Shown: in pieces, positions 1 through 8,401 of the stretch
How the letters are laid out: every line of letters starts with the position of its first letter
How positions within the stretch are numbered: position 1 is the stretch's first letter
NCBI RefSeq assembly: GCF_900109685.1
Contig: NZ_FOBB01000004.1
Location: 406,117 to 470,116, forward strand
DNA length: 64,000 nt
From: Chitinophaga rupis
GTDB lineage: Bacteria > Bacteroidota > Bacteroidia > Chitinophagales > Chitinophagaceae
Direction of reading: 5' to 3'
The notes under the pieces: model-generated
Seen by the model: only the letters and a program-made list of their open reading frames with translations
Told to the model about the DNA's origin: nothing
Databases searched by the model: none
Translations under genes and position numbers: made by a program

Positions 1-1665
1 ATAAGAAGCACGGCCTACATAAGAGAGCAGCGCCCAATTGGTATAGGCTGATGAAATGCCCTGGGAGGTATTGAGCCCCAGATTATAATAACCGTTAGAG
101 GTGGAGGTAAGCCCTGAACCGGCGGCGGTGAAAGAATTGTACTTGCTGGAGGTTTCTTCCACTATACCCATTACCGTTAGGTCATGTTTTTCATTGAACT
201 TCTTGTGAAAGGTAAGCGAGTTACTGTTCTGGAAAGTATAGGTTTCTGCGGAGCTTTGACCGGAACCCGGGTTGCCGGGGCTTATCCAGTCGTTATTCAG
301 ATAGGCATTGCGTGAATTATTTACATCCAGCCCCAGGTTAATGTTCAATGCAAGCCAGTCTGTAATGTTATAGGCAAGGTGCCCGTTAAGCACTGCGGAA
401 TTGGAAGAGGTAACGCTATTCCTTTCCTTTATGGTCATGTACGGGTTAGACCAGATGGGGGAAATGGCAAAGCGGTTATACTGGGCGCCGGAATCGTACA
501 CCGGCTCAGTTGGCGCCCATGCCAGCGCTGCGGTTACCGGATTGCCCTTGCCGCCAATATCGCCGTTATTGTTTGAGTTGGAATGTGCGGCAAAGATGCC
601 CAGCCCTATGCTTACCCGGTTGCTTAACTTACTATCCAGGTTAGCACGCAGGGCAAATTTTTCCTGGCCGGTGTTCACCAACAGGCCGGACTGGTTTACG
701 TAATAGCCGGAAATATAGTACCTGGACTTGTCTGTTCCGCCTGAAACGGAAAGCTGGTGGTTTTGTGTAATACCGTTATGGAAGATCAGATCCTGCCAAT
801 CAGTTCCCTTACCGGCGTAAGATAAAGGATCCGCGAAAACGGATGATCCGGCAATATGATTGGCCTGCTGTGCATAGCCTACCGCATCCAGCAGATCATA
901 CTTCTTCATGGGTTTGTTGCTGCTCAGGAAACCGTTGTATTCAATATGCATGGTGCCTGCCTTGCCATTTTTGGTGGTGATGATGATAACGCCATTGGCG
1001 CCGCGCGATCCGTAGATGGCGGTGGCGGAGGCATCTTTCAGCACGTCCATGGAGGCAATATCATTTACGTTGATGTCCTGTATGCTAATGCTGCTCAGCG
1101 CCACCCCGTCAATTACATAGAGGGGATCATTACTGGCGTTGATGGAATTGGCACCCCTGATGCGGATCTTTACCGCGCCGCCCGGCGCGCCGGAGCTGTT
1201 GGCTACAGATACGCCGGCCACCCTGCCCTGCAGTGCGGAGGAGGCGTTGAGCACCGGCTGGTCTTTATACACCGTGGCATTCAGGGATGAAATGGCGCCC
1301 GTAAGATCTTTCCGTTTTTGGGTGCCGTAGCCTACCACTACAACTTCGCCGAGGCCCTGGGTAACGGATTCCAGCTGTACATTAATAAAGCTGCGGTTAC
1401 CCACCGGTACCTCTTTGCTGCCATAGCCCATGAGGCTGAAGGAGAGGGTGGCTCCGGCAGGGGCATTCACGGTGAATCGCCCGTTACCATCTGTTTGGGT
1501 ATTAACGGAAGTGCCTTTTATATACACGACTACACCCGGCAGGGCCGTATCACCGGCGCTAACCTTCCCGCTAACGGGCTGCTGTGCATAAAGGAGCATT
1601 GAATAGTTGCAGAAAATGAAACAGAGGAATCCCCATTTCTTCCATAACGCGAGATAAATTTTCAT
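1..1665 (-). CDS. SusC/RagA-family TonB-dependent outer-membrane transporter (5' part, runs off the window)
   Basis: Reading leftward from ATG at 1665 there is an open frame of 555 codons to base 1, so the C-terminal barrel is outside the window. The product starts with a signal peptide ending around LLYAQ (residue 28). A carboxypeptidase-regulatory-like domain follows (about 30-110, ending in the SusC marker VVVGYGTQ), then a TonB plug with the typical YVIDGV and KDASATAIYGSRG stretches, and the first barrel strands. It lacks the N-terminal STN domain present in the second susC at 49267, which fits control by the HTCS gene directly upstream instead of an anti-sigma factor. Members import oligosaccharides through the outer membrane with a SusD lipoprotein, expected beyond base 1. 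The substrate cannot be read from this part. Confidence 0.93.
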   Translation of the reverse strand, partial: MKIYLALWKKWGFLCFIFCNYSMLLYAQQPVSGKVSAGDTALPGVVVYIKGTSVNTQTDGNGRFTVNAPAGATLSFSLMGYGSKEVPVGNRSFINVQLESVTQGLGEVVVVGYGTQKRKDLTGAISSLNATVYKDQPVLNASSALQGRVAGVSVANSSGAPGGAVKIRIRGANSINASNDPLYVIDGVALSSISIQDINVNDIASMDVLKDASATAIYGSRGANGVIIITTKNGKAGTMHIEYNGFLSSNKPMKKYDLLDAVGYAQQANHIAGSSVFADPLSYAGKGTDWQDLIFHNGITQNHQLSVSGGTDKSRYYISGYYVNQSGLLVNTGQEKFALRANLDSKLSNRVSIGLGIFAAHSNSNNNGDIGGKGNPVTAALAWAPTEPVYDSGAQYNRFAISPIWSNPYMTIKERNSVTSSNSAVLNGHLAYNITDWLALNINLGLDVNNSRNAYLNNDWISPGNPGSGQSSAETYTFQNSNSLTFHKKFNEKHDLTVMGIVEETSSKYNSFTAAGSGLTSTSNGYYNLGLNTSQGISSAYTNWALLSYVGRASY

Positions 1666-1863
1666 CTGATAAGGATTTAAATTTTTAATTGCCAGATGGC
1701 GCCTCCCCACCTACGTGGACCGGCTCCATGACAATCTGATTTTTGTACCGTGGAAACTAATTGGTTGAATGTTGTCCTTTTTTTTGCCTCCCTGAACCGC
1801 GCATTTACAATGCCCGTTTGTGTTGTTGAATGCAAGTATATGACCACCGGCCGGGAAACCACC

Positions 1864-1911
1864 GGGGGTAAATGATCAAATAGAGGGGGTAAACTGGTAA
1901 AATGGGGGTTA
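1864..1911. promoter_or_regulatory. Three direct repeats between HTCS and susC, candidate regulator-binding site
   Basis: On the plus strand GGGGGTAAA occurs at 1864-1872 and 1885-1893, and GGGGGTTA at 1904-1911. The starts are 21 and 19 bases apart, about two helical turns each. The last copy overlaps the stop codon of the HTCS gene. They lie 200-245 bases upstream of the susC start, a suitable place for an AraC-type output domain to bind. That the HTCS binds here is inference. Confidence 0.45.
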
Positions 1912-4900
1912 TTCTTTCCAGTTTACCACATTAAAGTCTTTATTAAAGGTGTTGCGGTACTTTTTGATGTATTCGGAGGGGTTCATTTCAAAGAGTTTGT
2001 AGAATTGTTCCCGGAAGTATTTCATGTCGTTGATGCCTACCTCAAAGGCGGCTTCGCTTACATTGCAATCTGTGCTAAGCAATAACACTGCTGCCCGGCG
2101 CAGGCGGATGAACCGGATAAAGGCATTTACGGATTGCCCGGAAACTGATTTTACCTTCTTGTAAAGGCCGGAATGGCTCATGCCTATTTCCGTGGCCAGG
2201 ATCTTAATGTTAAAGCCGTCGTTATCCAGGTTATCCTCTACAATGCTGATGCAGCGTTCCAGGAAATCCTTGTATTCGGCAGAGACGCGGGCATTGTTCT
2301 TTTTAAGAGTGATCTTGTCAAAGAAATAGCGCTGCAGCACATTCCTGTTTTGGAGGATGTTGTGAATACGGGCCAGCAGCAGCTCTTTTTCAAAGGGTTT
2401 TACAATATAATCATCTGCACCGCATTCAATGCCCCGCAGCTTGGTTTCCTGGGAAGGGTTAGCGGTGAGCAGCACCACCGGGATATGGTTCAGGGAAGGG
2501 TCCTGTTTGATGGCGTTGCACAATTCCACCCCGTTCATTCCTTTCATGACCACATCGCTGATAATGATGTCCGGGCAATGTTCCCGGGCCAGTTCCAGCC
2601 CGTCTGTTCCATTGTCTGCTTCATGGAAAAGGAACTTTTCGCGGAAAAGCTGCCGGAGGTAGTCCCTGATCTCAGGGTTATCATCCACCACCAGGATAGA
2701 CCGCTTACCGGAAATAATATCGCCCATAAGGCTTTGCTCTTTTTCGGCCAGGGGTATTTCCGTGCTGATATTGCCCATGAGCTCTTCCAGCAGCGCAGCG
2801 CTTTCAGGCAGCTCTTCAAAAATATACTGACCGGCAAAGTGGCTGGTGCCTTTTTTGAGGCGCACGGTGAACGAAGCCCCTTGCCCTGCTGTACTGGTAA
2901 AGGATAGATGGCCTTTATGGCTTTCAATGAAATGCCTGGAGAGGTATAGTCCTATGCCGAAGCCGGTTTTGCCCGGCACATTCTTCTCCTTTACCTGGTA
3001 AAATCTTTCAAACATGCGCTGACGGGCGCTTTCGCTGATGCCACAGCCGGTATCCGTGATGTTAATAATAATATCGTTCTCCTCCTCACTGACCATAAAG
3101 CTAACCGTTCCGCTGCCCGGCGTAAATTTCAGCGCATTGGAGAGCAGGTTGAATAACACGATCTCTATCTTTTCCCGGTCGGCATATACTTCCAGCTGCT
3201 GGTTATCGCAGCTAAAGGTGTAGTGGATATGCTTAGCGCCGGCCTGCTGAATGAAGCACAGGTATACCTCTTTGCACAGGTCGTGGAGGTTGATGCAGGT
3301 TATCTTCAATTTGTCGCCTTCACTGTCGGCCTTACGGAACAGCAGCAGCTGATCCACAAGGCTTAGCAGGCGCCGGGCGTTCCGGTATACTACCTCCAGG
3401 CCGTTGCCTGCCGGTTTATCGCCATTGTTCAGCATTTCCTTCACAGGATTGATGATGAGCGTAAGTGGTGTTCTGAACTCGTGGGATACATTTGTAAAAA
3501 AGGCCAGCTTTCTTTCATTCAGCTCTTTTTCTTTCTCCGTTTCCAGGCGGGCCACCCGTATATCAAAGGCCAGCTTTGTTTTTTGCGCTTTGTACCGGAG
3601 GTATATATATGCCAGGCCGGCAATAGCGGACAGGTACAACAGGTAGGCCCACCAGGTTCTGTACCAGGGCGGCAGCACGGTTATTTTCAGTATGTACTCA
3701 TGGGTGTTCCAAATACCTTCGGCGTTGGTGCTTTTTAACCGGAAGGTATAGCTGCCTTCTGTTAAGCGGGTGTAATTGGCGGTTCTTGATTTGCCTACAT
3801 AGTTCCAGTCTTTGTCCCAGCCCTCCATATAATAGGCATAGTCTATTTTGTCCGGTGCGGAGTATTCAAGCGCTACAAAATCAAATGCGATCATTGCTTT
3901 ATTATATGGTATGCTCAGCGCCTGTACATGATCCTGTGTGCTTTGTGTAACATAGCCGCCTGCCTGCTCTACAGGGGTATTGGCAATCTTTAACCCGGTG
4001 AGCATTACTTTGGGCATATTTGAAACATACTGCAAACTATCGGGGTAAAAGATATTGAGCCCTTTGATGCCGCCAAAAATAAACTCGCCGGAAGGCAGGG
4101 CCAGGGCGGCGTTATAGTTGAACTGATTGCACAGCAGCCCATCGGACTGGGAAAAGTTCTTGAAGCTTTTTTCCCGGGGATTGAATTTTGAAATGCCGTA
4201 AAATGTGCTGATCCATAAGTTACCGCGTTTATCTTCCAGTATATTCAGAATGGAGTTATTGGAAAGACCATCGGCTTTTGTAAACCTGGTATAGGCGCCG
4301 GTTTCCCGGTTAAACAACAGCAGGCCTCCGCCTTCGGTACCTACCCAGCAATTGCCGTCCCTATCCTCATGAAAAACGCGCACGGCATAACCTATATCAT
4401 ATACCCGGTGCTTTTTTGTGACCCTGTCAACCTTTATCAGCGAGGTATAATTTCCTGCCCAGAAATTGCCGCTGCTGTCTTCCGCCATGGAAAGGATGTT
4501 GGTAAGGGTACTGTCAAACACCTCAAAACGGTTAGTGCTTCTGTTTAGCCGGTAAAGTAGCCCATTAGTGCAAACGCCTGCCCACAGCGTTTTTTGGGCA
4601 TCTTCATAGAGCAGCCAGGTATTTTTATCTTCCCGGCCGCTGAGCGGATTAAAGCAGGCATAGTGCTCAAAAGAGCGGGCTGTTTTATTATAGCGGTAAA
4701 TGCCCCCGCCCCAGGTGGTGATCCATATAGTATGCTGAAAATCGCTGATAATGCTGGTTACGAAATCACTGCAAAGGGAATGGCTGCCTGTTAGCTGCTG
4801 GAAGTTAGTGAAGTGGTCCTGTTTGCGGTTCCAGACACTGAGCCCGCCACCATCGGTACCGATCCAGATATTATGATCCTCATCTTCACAGAGCGAGAGG

Positions 4901-5976
4901 GTAAAATCATTGATCAGGCTATTGGCATTAAGGGGATCGTGCGTGATAGCGGCAAAACCAGTTTTGCCGGGATCCAGGATATTGATGCCACCCCGCAGGG
5001 TACCGATCCATTTGCGGCCTTCATGATCTTCGTAGATCGCATACACCGCGGTGCTGGTAAGCAGCTCTTTGTTCTTGGGCGATACCAACCGCGTGACCTT
5101 GCCCGTGGCCAGCGGCATGGTAAAAACGCCTTCCCCGTCAGATGCGATCCACAGCTGATCCTGTTTATCTATGGCCAGGCGCACTACCCTTTTGGAGTGT
5201 GTTAGCAGCACGTTGTTAAATGTATTGGATGCAATGGTGTATTTATATAGGCCATCGTCGGTACCCAGCCACAGGCAGCCGCGGTTATCTGCCTGCAGGG
5301 CAATACCATTCCGGATGCTGTTATTGATCACGCTTACGGCGCCGCTGTTATCATCATAGCGGCAAAGCCCTACATTACGCACAAACAGCCAGGCATGCTG
5401 CGCAGCATCCAGCTCTATGGACATTACCTCATAATGTGTGCTGACCGTATTCCCATTCCTGAGGGGCGCCTGCTTTGCTGCGCCAGCCGGGTTATAAATG
5501 AGCAAACCTTCTCCATCCGTGCCGATGAACATACTTCCTTTAGGGCCCGGTTTGAGCGCATTCACGGAAACCAGCACCTTCCTGGCTACGCTACTTTTAT
5601 AGGGGAGGTAGCTAAGGCCGGAGAAACGCGCCGTACCATTGTTATAAATACTGATACCGCTGCGGGTGCCTACCCATAGCCGGTTGTCGTGGCCCTCTGT
5701 GATACAGGTTATGCGGTTATCGGCCACGGAATTGGTATCATTAAATTCATTCCGGTAAATGGTGAAGCTATACCCGTCATAACGGTTTAATCCATCGTAA
5801 GTGCCGAACCACATAAACCCGTTATAGTCCTGGTAAATGCTGGTAACGGCATTATTGGAAAGCCCCTGTTCAATACCCAGGTAAGTAAGCGGCGGAATGG
5901 ATTGTGCAAAGGTATTAGGCTGTATGGAAAAAGCGCATAATGCCCACAAAATAGCCGGCTTGAGATACCTCCTCAT
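1909..5976 (-). CDS. Hybrid two-component system regulator (HTCS), periplasmic sensor-kinase-receiver-AraC fusion
   Basis: A 1355-residue one-protein phosphorelay of the kind that controls polysaccharide utilisation loci. In order: signal peptide (1-25), about fourteen two-component propeller repeats (30-690, many W-G-T blades), a Y_Y_Y domain (about 700-768), and one membrane helix (774-793). The cytoplasmic part has a HisKA domain with H832 in SHEFRTP, an HATPase domain (N box near 944, DTGCGIS near 975), a receiver with D1098/D1099, phospho-acceptor D1141 and K1193, and a C-terminal AraC helix-turn-helix (about 1245-1345). The propeller presumably binds a glycan fragment in the periplasm. 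The gene lies upstream of and co-directional with the susC gene at 1-1665, which is its likely target. No conserved catalytic residue appears to be missing. Confidence 0.96.
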   Translation of the reverse strand: MRRYLKPAILWALCAFSIQPNTFAQSIPPLTYLGIEQGLSNNAVTSIYQDYNGFMWFGTYDGLNRYDGYSFTIYRNEFNDTNSVADNRITCITEGHDNRLWVGTRSGISIYNNGTARFSGLSYLPYKSSVARKVLVSVNALKPGPKGSMFIGTDGEGLLIYNPAGAAKQAPLRNGNTVSTHYEVMSIELDAAQHAWLFVRNVGLCRYDDNSGAVSVINNSIRNGIALQADNRGCLWLGTDDGLYKYTIASNTFNNVLLTHSKRVVRLAIDKQDQLWIASDGEGVFTMPLATGKVTRLVSPKNKELLTSTAVYAIYEDHEGRKWIGTLRGGINILDPGKTGFAAITHDPLNANSLINDFTLSLCEDEDHNIWIGTDGGGLSVWNRKQDHFTNFQQLTGSHSLCSDFVTSIISDFQHTIWITTWGGGIYRYNKTARSFEHYACFNPLSGREDKNTWLLYEDAQKTLWAGVCTNGLLYRLNRSTNRFEVFDSTLTNILSMAEDSSGNFWAGNYTSLIKVDRVTKKHRVYDIGYAVRVFHEDRDGNCWVGTEGGGLLLFNRETGAYTRFTKADGLSNNSILNILEDKRGNLWISTFYGISKFNPREKSFKNFSQSDGLLCNQFNYNAALALPSGEFIFGGIKGLNIFYPDSLQYVSNMPKVMLTGLKIANTPVEQAGGYVTQSTQDHVQALSIPYNKAMIAFDFVALEYSAPDKIDYAYYMEGWDKDWNYVGKSRTANYTRLTEGSYTFRLKSTNAEGIWNTHEYILKITVLPPWYRTWWAYLLYLSAIAGLAYIYLRYKAQKTKLAFDIRVARLETEKEKELNERKLAFFTNVSHEFRTPLTLIINPVKEMLNNGDKPAGNGLEVVYRNARRLLSLVDQLLLFRKADSEGDKLKITCINLHDLCKEVYLCFIQQAGAKHIHYTFSCDNQQLEVYADREKIEIVLFNLLSNALKFTPGSGTVSFMVSEEENDIIINITDTGCGISESARQRMFERFYQVKEKNVPGKTGFGIGLYLSRHFIESHKGHLSFTSTAGQGASFTVRLKKGTSHFAGQYIFEELPESAALLEELMGNISTEIPLAEKEQSLMGDIISGKRSILVVDDNPEIRDYLRQLFREKFLFHEADNGTDGLELAREHCPDIIISDVVMKGMNGVELCNAIKQDPSLNHIPVVLLTANPSQETKLRGIECGADDYIVKPFEKELLLARIHNILQNRNVLQRYFFDKITLKKNNARVSAEYKDFLERCISIVEDNLDNDGFNIKILATEIGMSHSGLYKKVKSVSGQSVNAFIRFIRLRRAAVLLLSTDCNVSEAAFEVGINDMKYFREQFYKLFEMNPSEYIKKYRNTFNKDFNVVNWKE

Positions 5977-6126
5977 TGTTCACTGATTTATGTTATTCAC
6001 AACGTGCTATAAAGTAAGGAATTATTTTGGTTAGTTGGGGTGTATTGACATTCTATTCACAAGAAAAGGCTCAAACACATTAAAAAAGTGCCCATACAAC
6101 AAACTCTCATATTTAATTGTAATACA

Positions 6127-6148
6127 ACGAGTTATATTCTTCACTCGT
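6127..6148. promoter_or_regulatory. Inverted repeat upstream of the toxin-antitoxin promoter
   Basis: ACGAGT (6127-6132) and ACTCGT (6143-6148) form a perfect 6-base inverted repeat with a 10-base spacer, 19 bases upstream of the -33 element. It is a possible operator for autoregulation by the HTH antitoxin. The repeat is short and chance occurrence cannot be excluded. Confidence 0.25.
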
Positions 6149-6166
6149 AAATTGTCTGGTAGTTAT

Positions 6167-6198
6167 TTTGTTTCGTTTATTTCGTTTGAGTATATTTG
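6167..6198 (+). promoter_or_regulatory. Bacteroidota-type promoter of the toxin-antitoxin pair
   Basis: TTTG at 6167-6170, a 20-base spacer, then TATATTTG at 6191-6198, an exact match to TAnnTTTG. The expected transcription start is near 6205, sixteen bases before ATG 6221. This excludes an upstream ATG at 6035 as the start of the antitoxin. Confidence 0.6.
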
Positions 6199-6220
6199 TA
6201 TAGCTAAAGTAAAGCAGAAC

Positions 6221-6676
6221 ATGGACGCAATTATTGAAAAAACTACAAAAAAGGATCAGCAGATCGCAAAAGCCTCCATCGAGCAGGTTCACCTGACATC
6301 AAAAAAGGTTTCAGATGATCGTAGCAATGTAGTTACTATAAATATTCAGGGAAAGGGCGAACCATTGGAAATTCCAACCAAGGCCCTATTCTTATTGTTC
6401 GACATATTGGATAATATGGCTGATGGAAGATCCATTGCCATCATCCAACCTGATAATGAAGTTAGTACCCAACAAGCAGCCGATCTGCTTGGCGTTTCAA
6501 GACCACACGTTATTAAACTGCTGGAAAAAGGTATTATTCCTTTTAGTAAAGCCGGTACGCATCGCCGTATCCTGCTTAAAGACCTGGTGGAGTACGATAA
6601 GAAACAGAAAAAGAGCAGAACAGAGAACCTTGATTTTCTTGCTAAACAAGCACAGGAACTTAACATGGGATACTAA
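6221..6676 (+). CDS. Antitoxin with excisionase-type helix-turn-helix
   Basis: A 151-residue protein starting at ATG 6221. The frame stays open upstream to 6035, but that stretch carries the promoter. Residues 1-80 have no domain I recognise. Residues 82-128 form a MerR/excisionase-like HTH (STQQAADLLGVSR, then a recognition helix and a THRRI wing), which in this family directs operon autorepression. The C-terminal tail (about 130-151) is charged and probably contacts the toxin. The stop TAA overlaps the ATG of the PIN gene by one base (TAATG), so the two are translationally coupled, as in type II toxin-antitoxin pairs. The assignment as antitoxin rests on the partner and the domain. Confidence 0.8.
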   Translation: MDAIIEKTTKKDQQIAKASIEQVHLTSKKVSDDRSNVVTINIQGKGEPLEIPTKALFLLFDILDNMADGRSIAIIQPDNEVSTQQAADLLGVSRPHVIKLLEKGIIPFSKAGTHRRILLKDLVEYDKKQKKSRTENLDFLAKQAQELNMGY

Positions 6677-7131
6677 TGGTCAATTTGTTTAACCCCATTG
6701 TATTACTGGATGCCAATGTACTTTACCCGGCTCCATTACGGGATTTTTTGTTACGGCTGGCAGCAACCAACTTATATAAGCCTAAGTGGACCGATGAAAT
6801 CCAGCAAGAGTGGATCAGCAATCTTCTGATCAACCGGCCAGCATTATCAGAAAGTAAATTGCGAAAGACAGTAAAGGCAATGAATACTGCTTTTCCTGAT
6901 GCAAATGTAAAAGGTTATAGGTCCCTGATTAAAGATCTTAAACTGCGAGACAAGGATGACAGGCATGTACTGGCTGGTGCTATCAAAGCAAATGCGAATT
7001 ATATTATTACTTCTAATACAAAAGATTTCCCCGCCACATACATAAATTCAATGGGTATAGATATCAAGCACCCTGATGATTTTGTCTATGAGTTCATTAT
7101 AGTGTATCCGTCAGGGTACTTCAGGCACTAA
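6676..7131 (+). CDS. PIN-domain toxin, as read: 151 residues, prematurely ended by a frameshift
   Basis: A PIN-domain ribonuclease of the PIN_3 type. The first acidic residue is D12 in VLLDANVLYP, followed by an E-rich helix (EIQQEW near 41), a second acidic group in the DKDDRH segment (near 92-96) and a late Asp in TSNTKDFP. These are the metal-binding residues of such nucleases. It is coupled to the antitoxin by a one-base overlap. The frame stops at 7129-7131 just after the last core strand. The expected C-terminal helical tail continues in another frame to 7268, so this gene is either recently inactivated or contains a sequencing error. The core residues are present, so partial activity is possible. 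Confidence 0.75.
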   Translation: MVNLFNPIVLLDANVLYPAPLRDFLLRLAATNLYKPKWTDEIQQEWISNLLINRPALSESKLRKTVKAMNTAFPDANVKGYRSLIKDLKLRDKDDRHVLAGAIKANANYIITSNTKDFPATYINSMGIDIKHPDDFVYEFIIVYPSGYFRH

Positions 7132-7268
7132 ACAGGCAGGTAGAGGCATTAAAGAACCCTCCACAAAGCATAGACCAGGTACTAACTACTTTACAAACCA
7201 ATGGACTTACAAGAAGTGTTACAGCATTAAGGCATTTAATTCCAGGCACAGGAAGCCAGGCGCTTTGA
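7116..7268 (+). pseudogene. Out-of-frame C-terminal tail of the PIN toxin
   Basis: Reading from GTA at 7116 gives about 50 residues ending at TGA 7266-7268, beginning VLQALNRQVEALKNPPQS. This resembles the conserved C-terminal segment (YP-x-x-VL-x-AL-x-RQ-x-x-x-LKNPP) of PIN proteins paired with HTH antitoxins. Joining it to the upstream frame needs one extra base at the GGG of 7114-7116 and would restore a protein of 197 residues, close to the usual length. No canonical slippery heptamer is present at the junction, so programmed slippage is unlikely. Confidence 0.7.
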
Positions 7269-7270
7269 TC

Positions 7271-7729
7271 TCACACTTCCTTCTTCACTACCCCATCAAA
7301 CTCAACCTGGAAAGCTTTTGCATAAACCGCCATTTGCTCCGGTATAGATTCATTATTATCCATCCAATCCAGCTGGATCTCTAACGGGGCTCCGCCATTA
7401 TTAAAGTATAAGATCAGGTAATTGAATGAGCCACTTTCACCGACTTCCTTCCTTATACCATAACTGCGCAGCGTATTCCATGCATAACAATATTTTTTGT
7501 ACATAATACCTTCATGATTCAGTTCCATCACCAGGGAATTTTTAATAGCAAACCAGGTACAGCGGACAAATGCAATAAGGCCTAAGATCAAAAACATCCA
7601 GCCGAAAAACGCAGCAACACTTTCACGCAGCAGCCAGTAACCACCCTGAAATGCGGCCACAAAACCGATGATTGCTGACACTGTATAAGCAACACGGTGC
7701 CTTCTATATTGAACAATGGGTAATTCCAT
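7271..7729 (-). CDS. Small membrane protein of unknown function, two transmembrane segments
   Basis: A 152-residue protein that I do not recognise by name. It has two hydrophobic helices near the N-terminus (about 14-33 and 38-60) separated by a short loop. A soluble C-terminal half (about 65-152) is strand-rich and resembles the bacterial PH-like domains seen after paired helices in STM3941-like proteins; that comparison is tentative. It ends three bases from the broken PIN gene on the other strand and is transcribed alone. Length, codon use and the clean hydrophobic pattern support a real gene. Confidence 0.7.
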   Translation of the reverse strand: MELPIVQYRRHRVAYTVSAIIGFVAAFQGGYWLLRESVAAFFGWMFLILGLIAFVRCTWFAIKNSLVMELNHEGIMYKKYCYAWNTLRSYGIRKEVGESGSFNYLILYFNNGGAPLEIQLDWMDNNESIPEQMAVYAKAFQVEFDGVVKKEV

Positions 7730-7951
7730 TACGATGGGATTTCCGGTAATATTACATTATTTTCCGTAGGGAATATGACAAAAGGAGGAGGACCCCAAAA
7801 CAAAAAAATCGCCTCTCCCAAACTTTTTATAAAACGCCCTCGTATATGTAACGGTTCCAGGAAACAACAACATACGGAAGTATTATTCTTAAGGTCAATA
7901 ACCCTGTGGCCCTGCTATACACAGGATCTTAGCGTATTTAAAAACACATTT

Positions 7952-8380
7952 ATGAAAAGGAAAACTGTAAAACAGATCCTCCTGTGGGGAGGTGGTATAT
8001 TCCTGTGCCTGACAGTAGTATTAGCAGTGCACATTTATATAGTTACACGCCCCAAGGCCCCGGATGCACATACCCGTATTATGGCGCGGATAGATATTAA
8101 ACAGCCGCTTTCACAGCAGGATGCGGATAAGATATCGTCCTGGATGTACCAGCAGCAAGGGATAGACCGCGTAATGGTAAATCCGCAGTCCAGGATCGTG
8201 GTATTTACTTTTTTCCCGGTGAAAACCAGCGCTAACGACATTGTGCACAATTTTAAAACGGCGCTTCATTATCCGGGTGACCGGTATCTGCCCAGCGCTG
8301 AAGAAATGAAGCAGGGATGCCCGGCCATGGGCGCCTCCTTTGCATCTAAGATCACCGGTATTGTTAAATACATTTTTTAA
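7952..8380 (+). CDS. Membrane-anchored protein, possibly HMA-like, upstream of a globin gene
   Basis: 142 residues from ATG 7952. The frame is open from 7775, but the residues before 7952 look non-coding. One N-terminal helix (about 9-31) is followed by a soluble domain with a predicted strand-helix-strand pattern (RIMARIDI, SQQDADKISSWM, IDRVMVNPQSRIVVFTFF), which suggests a ferredoxin-like fold as in heavy-metal-associated domains. No CxxC metal motif is present, and the only Cys is near residue 125. It precedes the globin lipoprotein gene by 21 bases and is probably cotranscribed with it. The function is unknown. Confidence 0.7.
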   Translation: MKRKTVKQILLWGGGIFLCLTVVLAVHIYIVTRPKAPDAHTRIMARIDIKQPLSQQDADKISSWMYQQQGIDRVMVNPQSRIVVFTFFPVKTSANDIVHNFKTALHYPGDRYLPSAEEMKQGCPAMGASFASKITGIVKYIF

Positions 8381-8401
8381 ATAGCTAAATCAATCACCCA
8401 C

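Noticed and set aside
856..1290. A 144-codon plus-strand frame
   Set aside because: Antisense to the plug domain of the susC gene, whose own frame is well supported.
1677..1862. A 61-codon minus-strand frame between the HTCS and susC genes
   Set aside because: It lies in the susC leader; composition is not protein-like and no domain is visible.
2173..2907. A 244-codon plus-strand frame inside the HTCS gene
   Set aside because: Antisense to the kinase, receiver and AraC domains of the HTCS; no recognisable motif.
6035..6220. N-terminal extension of the antitoxin to ATG 6035
   Set aside because: The stretch contains the promoter and an inverted repeat, and its translation is not protein-like.
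7100..7130. Programmed -1 frameshift in the PIN gene
   Set aside because: No slippery heptamer or downstream structure is visible at the junction; an indel or sequencing error is simpler.
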